From the NCBI GenBank assembly GCA_016748015.1, contig JAAOMT010000755.1:86946-110692 (forward strand): a stretch of DNA of 23,747 bases. The letters run 5' to 3'. The notes beneath the pieces were generated by a model. It was not told where the DNA came from and did not search any database. It saw only the letters and a list, made by a program, of their open reading frames with translations. The position numbers and the translations under genes were made by a program. Below are positions 19,787-23,747 of the stretch, piece after piece. Origin of the DNA: Geosiphon pyriformis (Eukaryota; Glomeromycota; Glomeromycetes; Archaeosporales; Geosiphonaceae). Position 1 is the stretch's first letter; each line of letters starts with the position of its first letter.

Positions 19787-20033
19787 ATTATTCAAGTCAT
19801 AATAAAGTTATTATCTCTTTCCATATGTATGATAATAACAAAATGATATATCCAAATTATTACTATTTACATGAACAATAAAGTCATTGCTTTTTTTATA
19901 TAATATAAATTATGAAATAATCAAAATTATATTCTTTTATTTTGTTAAAATTAGGGCTTAAATATTAATTCAAACTATTTAAAATAAGACTAAGCAAATT
20001 TTTTGTGCTTGTGCAAAATATCAGAAAAATGAT

Positions 20034-20562
20034 ATAAAAAACTTAAGATATTAATTACAAAATTCACAAAAATTAGACATCACAAAAGAAAACATAAACA
20101 AAACAACTTGGATTTAAAAAGTTGCTTAAGTTTGAGTGTTTTTGATATTGAAGAAAGTTCAGACAATAATTCTGAAATTTTAATTATTGGGTATGTTTAT
20201 ATAAAGTCTATTTTTATTTCTTTAACATATTTTAACATTAAGTACAATAATTCAAAGATCTAAAAATTGTATTATAAATAAAAATTGTATGAACATAATC
20301 GATAAAAGTCATTTGGAAAGTGGTTATTTTAACATAGAGTCTGAATTGATTTCAAATTCTGAAATTATGAATTATTCAAATATTAAGCACAAATTGTCTT
20401 TGAATTCTCAAATTATTAATTATTTGAATATTAAGCACAAATTGTTTTCGAATTCTGGAATTAATGATTCAATTGACTCAGACAAATTATCTGATAATAT
20501 TTTTGATATGAAAATTTGGTATTTACAGTTACTTAAAAAATTTCTTATTCTTTTATCTTAAA
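20034..20562 (+). CDS. Possible two-exon remnant of an unrecognised gene
   Basis: From 20034 a frame is open through KIRHHKRKHKQNNLDLKSCL and SVFDIEESSDNNSEILIIG, a basic then acidic pattern. It reaches a good donor GTATGT at about 20191. A candidate acceptor TTTTAACATAG ends near 20336, after which the frame reads ESELISNSEIMNYSNIKHKL and continues to a stop at 20559–20561. The second part contains a 16-residue tandem repeat. An alternative is that 20289–20561 alone encodes a 90-residue protein from its own ATG. I do not recognise a family. Composition is close to background, so the coding status is uncertain; no start codon is obvious for the first exon. Confidence 0.3.
20355..20490 (+). 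repeat. 48-bp tandem repeat (16 codons), two copies plus a partial
   Basis: The anchor AATTCT recurs at 20355, 20403 and 20451, exactly 48 bp apart, and each of the first two units contains AATATTAAGCACAAATTGT. In the open frame this gives NSEIMNYSNIKHKLSL, NSQIINYLNIKHKLFS, then NSGIND. The period is a multiple of three and differences between units do not break the frame. Confidence 0.85.
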
Positions 20563-22406
20563 ACTAATTTGATAATTCCATTTATATTAGATATTAAATA
20601 AGAAAGAAAATTATTTAGTAAATTGGCTTGTATACTTAGATTATTCAAGGTTAAGTTTTGTTTTAACAAATTATGATAGCAGTTAATAATAATGTTTTTA
20701 ATCTATATTAAGCAAAAAAGATAGTATTTATAAAACCAATATAAGTTGATATTTATATTAAATTCTGTTATACATATACTAAAAAGTACAAAAATTATAA
20801 TGAATATAATATCTGTTAGATACCAAAATTCTGAGAAAAAAAACGTGTTTCTTAATGTCAAATAGCTTATTTCTCTATCAAAGATCATTTTTGAATTTAG
20901 TATCAAGATTCAAAACACTCCGAAATCATAAGATATTGTACACAATTAAAGATAAATTTGATGATATAAAATACAAAAAACTTGTGTCTAAAAGCTTTTT
21001 TTAAGATAATTAAAATATGGTATTGACAAGTTTTATTGATAATTATTAAATATTTCGACAAAAAACAGACAATTACTAGATAGTTTTAATAATCAATGCC
21101 AATATTTGTCTATAGAATATGTCGAAAAAAAATTTAATAATAACAACTATTATGTCTAGTTCAAAGAAATCTAAGAATTTTAATTCAAAAATATTTCTTA
21201 AAAAATTGAAAAAGTTAAAAAATAATATTCTAAATATCTTATTTAACAGACTATTAATTATATATATTAATTTTATTATTTAATATGTATCTAGTTAGAA
21301 TTGACTGCTATGATGGATTTAAAAAAAAGTCTTTTTTGTAACATGTTTATGTCTTATTATAGTTAAGTAATATGCTTGGTTTAAAAAAATTAATGTGTTT
21401 TATAAAATTTATACAAATAATGTTATTTTTGTAATATCTATGAACTTTATACAAATTATATATATTTTGTAATATTATTATCTATTAAAAAAAAGAATTA
21501 GTATCAAACATATGATCTAGATAATTTACTTTTGCAAATTTATAAATAATTTAAAAATTAAATCTTTCAAATAAAAACAGCCAGTTCAGAAAAAAACAAA
21601 AGAGAATTAATATTAGAATTTAGTATGTTTTTATTATTAATGTTTTACATTAATTGTTTTTATTAATATTTATTTTTTTTATAATAATAATAATAAAAAA
21701 TCAAAGTATATTATTTTATTTGAAAGTAATCTATTTTTCAGATTTTTTTAATTAATATAATGTATCTTATTTATAAAAACATTGCTGAATACATGTTTAA
21801 ACATTAAACAGATAATTTTTTTCAAAAAAAAAGTGGTTAGAATAATAAAAATTATGTATTCAACAAAAATACATGGAAAGAAATAAAAGTTGAAATAAGT
21901 TATTATTGAACAATACTGCCTATTTTATTTAGATAATTTTTACATAATATTGTTTTTTATTATAATAAATATAAGACTAAAGAATAGGTTTTATGAATCA
22001 CAATATATTTTTTGCCTTTTTTAAAAAGCAAATTTTACAAAGACACTATAAAAAATAAACAACTTTTATTAAAGCTGTATGCTTGTGTCAAAAGTTAATA
22101 TTAACTGCACAAGATATAGATTATATTTAATTATTATTTGGTTTTTTATAACTTATAAAAGGTAAATAAATACTTATTGCTTTATTAATTTAATATAAAG
22201 TATTTACAAAAGTAATTAATTTTTTTTACAAATATTATTACTGTAATCAAGAGAAATAATATAATACAATAAAATTATGTTTTCATAATTTTTTATATAT
22301 TGTAGATAGTATTAAAAAAACTGGTCTATGTTGAACCACTTAGCATTTTCTTATGGAATAAATATGTAAAATGCTTGTTTTTTTAGTCTAATCATATTTT
22401 TATTTA
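20563..22406. other. AT-rich intergenic sequence, no gene recognised
   Basis: A 54-codon Lys/Asn-rich frame at 21119–21283 has no motif and is not called. No tRNA or transposon end was recognised before the Tc1/mariner left terminus at 22409. Confidence 0.55.
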
Positions 22407-22408
22407 TA

Positions 22409-22443
22409 CAGAGGGTGTCCAAAAGTTTCCGAACAAACTTTGG
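22409..22443 (+). repeat. Left terminal inverted repeat of the Tc1/mariner element
   Basis: It begins CAGAGGGTGTCC immediately after TA and continues through AAAAGTTTCCGAACAAACTTTGG. The GTGTCCAAAAGTTT(C/T) style is characteristic of Tc1-type ends. The matching right repeat is not in the window. Confidence 0.75.
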
Positions 22444-22514
22444 AGTAACATTCCACATGCTTGAATAATTAGGAAAGCACGAGTTTATTACTAAATTAAG
22501 TTAGTTAATTATTT

Positions 22515-22657
22515 AATAACGCGTTTTTTATTTTTTAAACACGCGTGTATAATGTTTTTTCGCGACGCGCATAATCGATTTTATTCATACTCGTTTTTTT
22601 ATAAAAATGAAATGTAACGCGCATATAAGATTTTTTCGTCGTTTTTATTAAAACGAA
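22515..22657 (+). promoter_or_regulatory. CpG-rich transposon leader with ACGCGT/ACGCGC boxes
   Basis: About 15 CpG dinucleotides fall in roughly 140 bp, in a region otherwise nearly free of CpG. ACGCGT occurs at 22519–22524 and 22541–22546, ACGCGC at 22565–22570 and 22617–22622, and TTTCGCG (reverse complement CGCGAAA) at 22558–22564. In yeasts these are the MCB and SCB sites used by MBF/SBF for G1/S transcription. Whether the same factors act in this organism is inference. The block ends at the transposase ATG (22658). Confidence 0.5.
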
Positions 22658-23683
22658 ATGGGAGCAAAAAAAGAATTAACGATTGCTTAACGTAATACTA
22701 TATGCTTATTACAACAGTATGGCAAGAAATATCGTGATATTGCCAACATAGTCAATTGCAGCTTGACAACAGTTTTGGATACAATAAAACGATTTAAAGA
22801 AACTGGTTCAATTGATTCAAGGACGTCCACGTTTATTTACTCACCAAAAATATCGCCGAATTAACGTTTAGTAACACTTAATGGAAAAAATCGTCGTTTA
22901 TGTATTGCAAATATACGAACTCTTTGGAAACGAAAAACAAAGCAAACTATTTCTCTTAGAACTCTTCGGCGTGCTCTTAAATTGGTTGGATTACGAAATC
23001 GTTATGCAAGAAGGAAACCTTTAATCTCACCAGCAAATGTAGCAGCACGTCTTGCTTGGTGTATTAAACATCAAAATTGGACAAATCGAAAATGGGCAAG
23101 AGTATTATGGAGTGACGAATCAACTTTCTCTCAATTTCAACACAATCGGTCTAGTAAAGTATGGCGTGAACCATCTGAAGAATGGCAATTGTCTTGTGTA
23201 TCAGCAACAGTCAAACATAGTCCAAGTCGAATGTATTGGGCTTGTTTTTCACGACAAAACATTGGACCAATTGTACCATTATATCAAACGGTAAATGGTA
23301 CTAGACATGTTGAAATTCTTAACCATTATGCCTTACCAACTTTACAACGCATGTTTCCTAAAAACAATGGATGGTTTCAAGAAGATAATGCTACCCCTCA
23401 TCGATCAAAAACTGCCAAAGAATTTCATAGCAAAAACAAGTTACGTATTCTTTCTTGGCCTCCTCAAAGTCCAGATCTCAATCCAATTGAAAATTTATGG
23501 GCTATAGTAAAATGTAATATTCGTAAAAAAGAAAAACCGCCAACTACTCTTAAAAAACTTGATAAGTATGTTAAAGAAGCTTGGAAAGCAATTCCTAAAT
23601 CAACGATTATAAAATTAGTTGATAGTATGCCTCGACGTATTCAAGCAGTAATTATAGCACAAGGAGGACCAACAAAGTATTAA
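22658..23683 (+). pseudogene. Tc1/mariner transposase, N-terminus broken, DD34E domain intact
   Basis: The ATG at 22658 opens MGAKKELTIA and meets TAA at 22688. The frame continues RNTICLLQQYGKKYRDIANI, a helix-turn-helix DNA-binding region, to about 22820. It then shifts to GRPRLFTHQKYRRIN and shifts again near 22865 into RLVTLNGKNRRLCI. From there it is open to 23683. In the uninterrupted part, counted from TTG 22982, the catalytic residues are D45 (LWSDES), D135 (FQEDNATPH) and E170 (SPDLNPIENLW), with 34 residues between the last two (DD34E). The C-terminus ends GGPTKY, as in relatives, so length is normal. The DNA-binding half is disabled by one stop and two indels, while the nuclease half is whole. 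A truncated product from an internal start would lack end recognition. The substrate would be the element's own terminal repeats with TA target sites. Confidence 0.88.
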
Positions 23684-23747
23684 AAGCTTAATAGAAAATT
23701 TAGAAAATTACTATAAAATTATAAATATGTTGTTTATTTTGTTTTAT

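Larger units (their letters stand above)
22407..23747 (+). mobile_element. Tc1/mariner (IS630-type) DNA transposon, right end beyond window
   Basis: A TA target dinucleotide at 22407–22408 is followed by the left terminal repeat CAGAGGGTGTCCAAAAGTTT, with CCGAACAAACTTTGG after it. A ~210-bp leader and a transposase reading to 23683 come next. The reverse complement of the left terminus is not found in the last 64 bp, so the right end is expected just outside the window. Compared with the surrounding DNA the element keeps many CpGs and a long open catalytic frame, which points to a recent insertion. Confidence 0.9.

Noticed and set aside
19570-19846. Lys/Asn-rich plus-strand and Phe-rich minus-strand frames
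   Set aside because: They arise from the purine tract's composition, with no motif or splice context.
21013-21145. Possible inverted repeat around ATATGGTATTGACA and its partner
   Set aside because: The segments occur in a different order in the two arms and alignment needs gaps, so it is not a convincing palindrome.
21119-21283. 54-codon ATG frame rich in Lys, Asn and Ser
   Set aside because: Low complexity matching background composition; no homology recognised.
1-23747. tRNA, rRNA or CRISPR features
   Set aside because: No tRNA T-loop with flanking stems, no rRNA-like conserved core, and no short regularly spaced repeats with unique spacers were seen. The gene content and introns are eukaryotic.

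Overview
The window looks like nuclear DNA of an arbuscular mycorrhizal fungus (Glomeromycotina, Rhizophagus-like). The reasons are its very A+T-rich, CpG-poor intergenic sequence, short AT-rich GT–AG introns, and remains of three gene types that are heavily expanded in those genomes: BTB–BACK–TLDc proteins, Sel1-repeat proteins, and kinases with the HxDLHPEN / SDLGLC signature. Tc1/mariner (IS630-type) transposons are also present. This assignment rests on recalled family signatures, not on a search. I found no intact host protein-coding gene: every recognisable gene carries stops, frameshifts or truncation.

Layout. 1–6050 is AT-rich sequence holding four things: a stem-loop (1636–1670), a pyrimidine-rich 41–46 bp repeat (3074–3172), a minisatellite of about 11 copies of a 40-bp unit (3282–3720), and a 68-bp tandem repeat (3843–4124). 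6054–7415 (+) is a decayed BTB–BACK–TLDc pseudogene. 8748–9297 (+) is a relic that best fits a fungal class-3 lipase. 10195–11645 (-) is a second BTB–BACK–TLDc pseudogene, a sibling of the first and better preserved, so the two form a convergent inverted pair. 13628–16127 (+) is a Sel1-repeat / zinc-ribbon / protein-kinase pseudogene. 17526–17990 (-) is a truncated Tc1/mariner relic that keeps one probable terminal repeat. 18206–19786 holds TA, AAT and ATT microsatellites and a purine-only-like tract. 20034–20562 may be a two-exon gene remnant with a 48-bp in-frame repeat. 22407–23747 (+) is a much younger Tc1/mariner element with a clear left terminal repeat and an intact DD34E catalytic domain; its right end lies outside the window.

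How the parts relate. This is a repeat-rich, gene-decay region rather than an operon or pathway. The most informative features are comparative. The two BTB–TLDc copies share disabling lesions but differ mostly by C:G to T:A changes. The Sel1 array carries the same Trp-to-TAG lesion exactly one repeat unit apart. The young transposon has a CpG-rich leader, with several ACGCGT/ACGCGC boxes, inside otherwise CpG-poor DNA.
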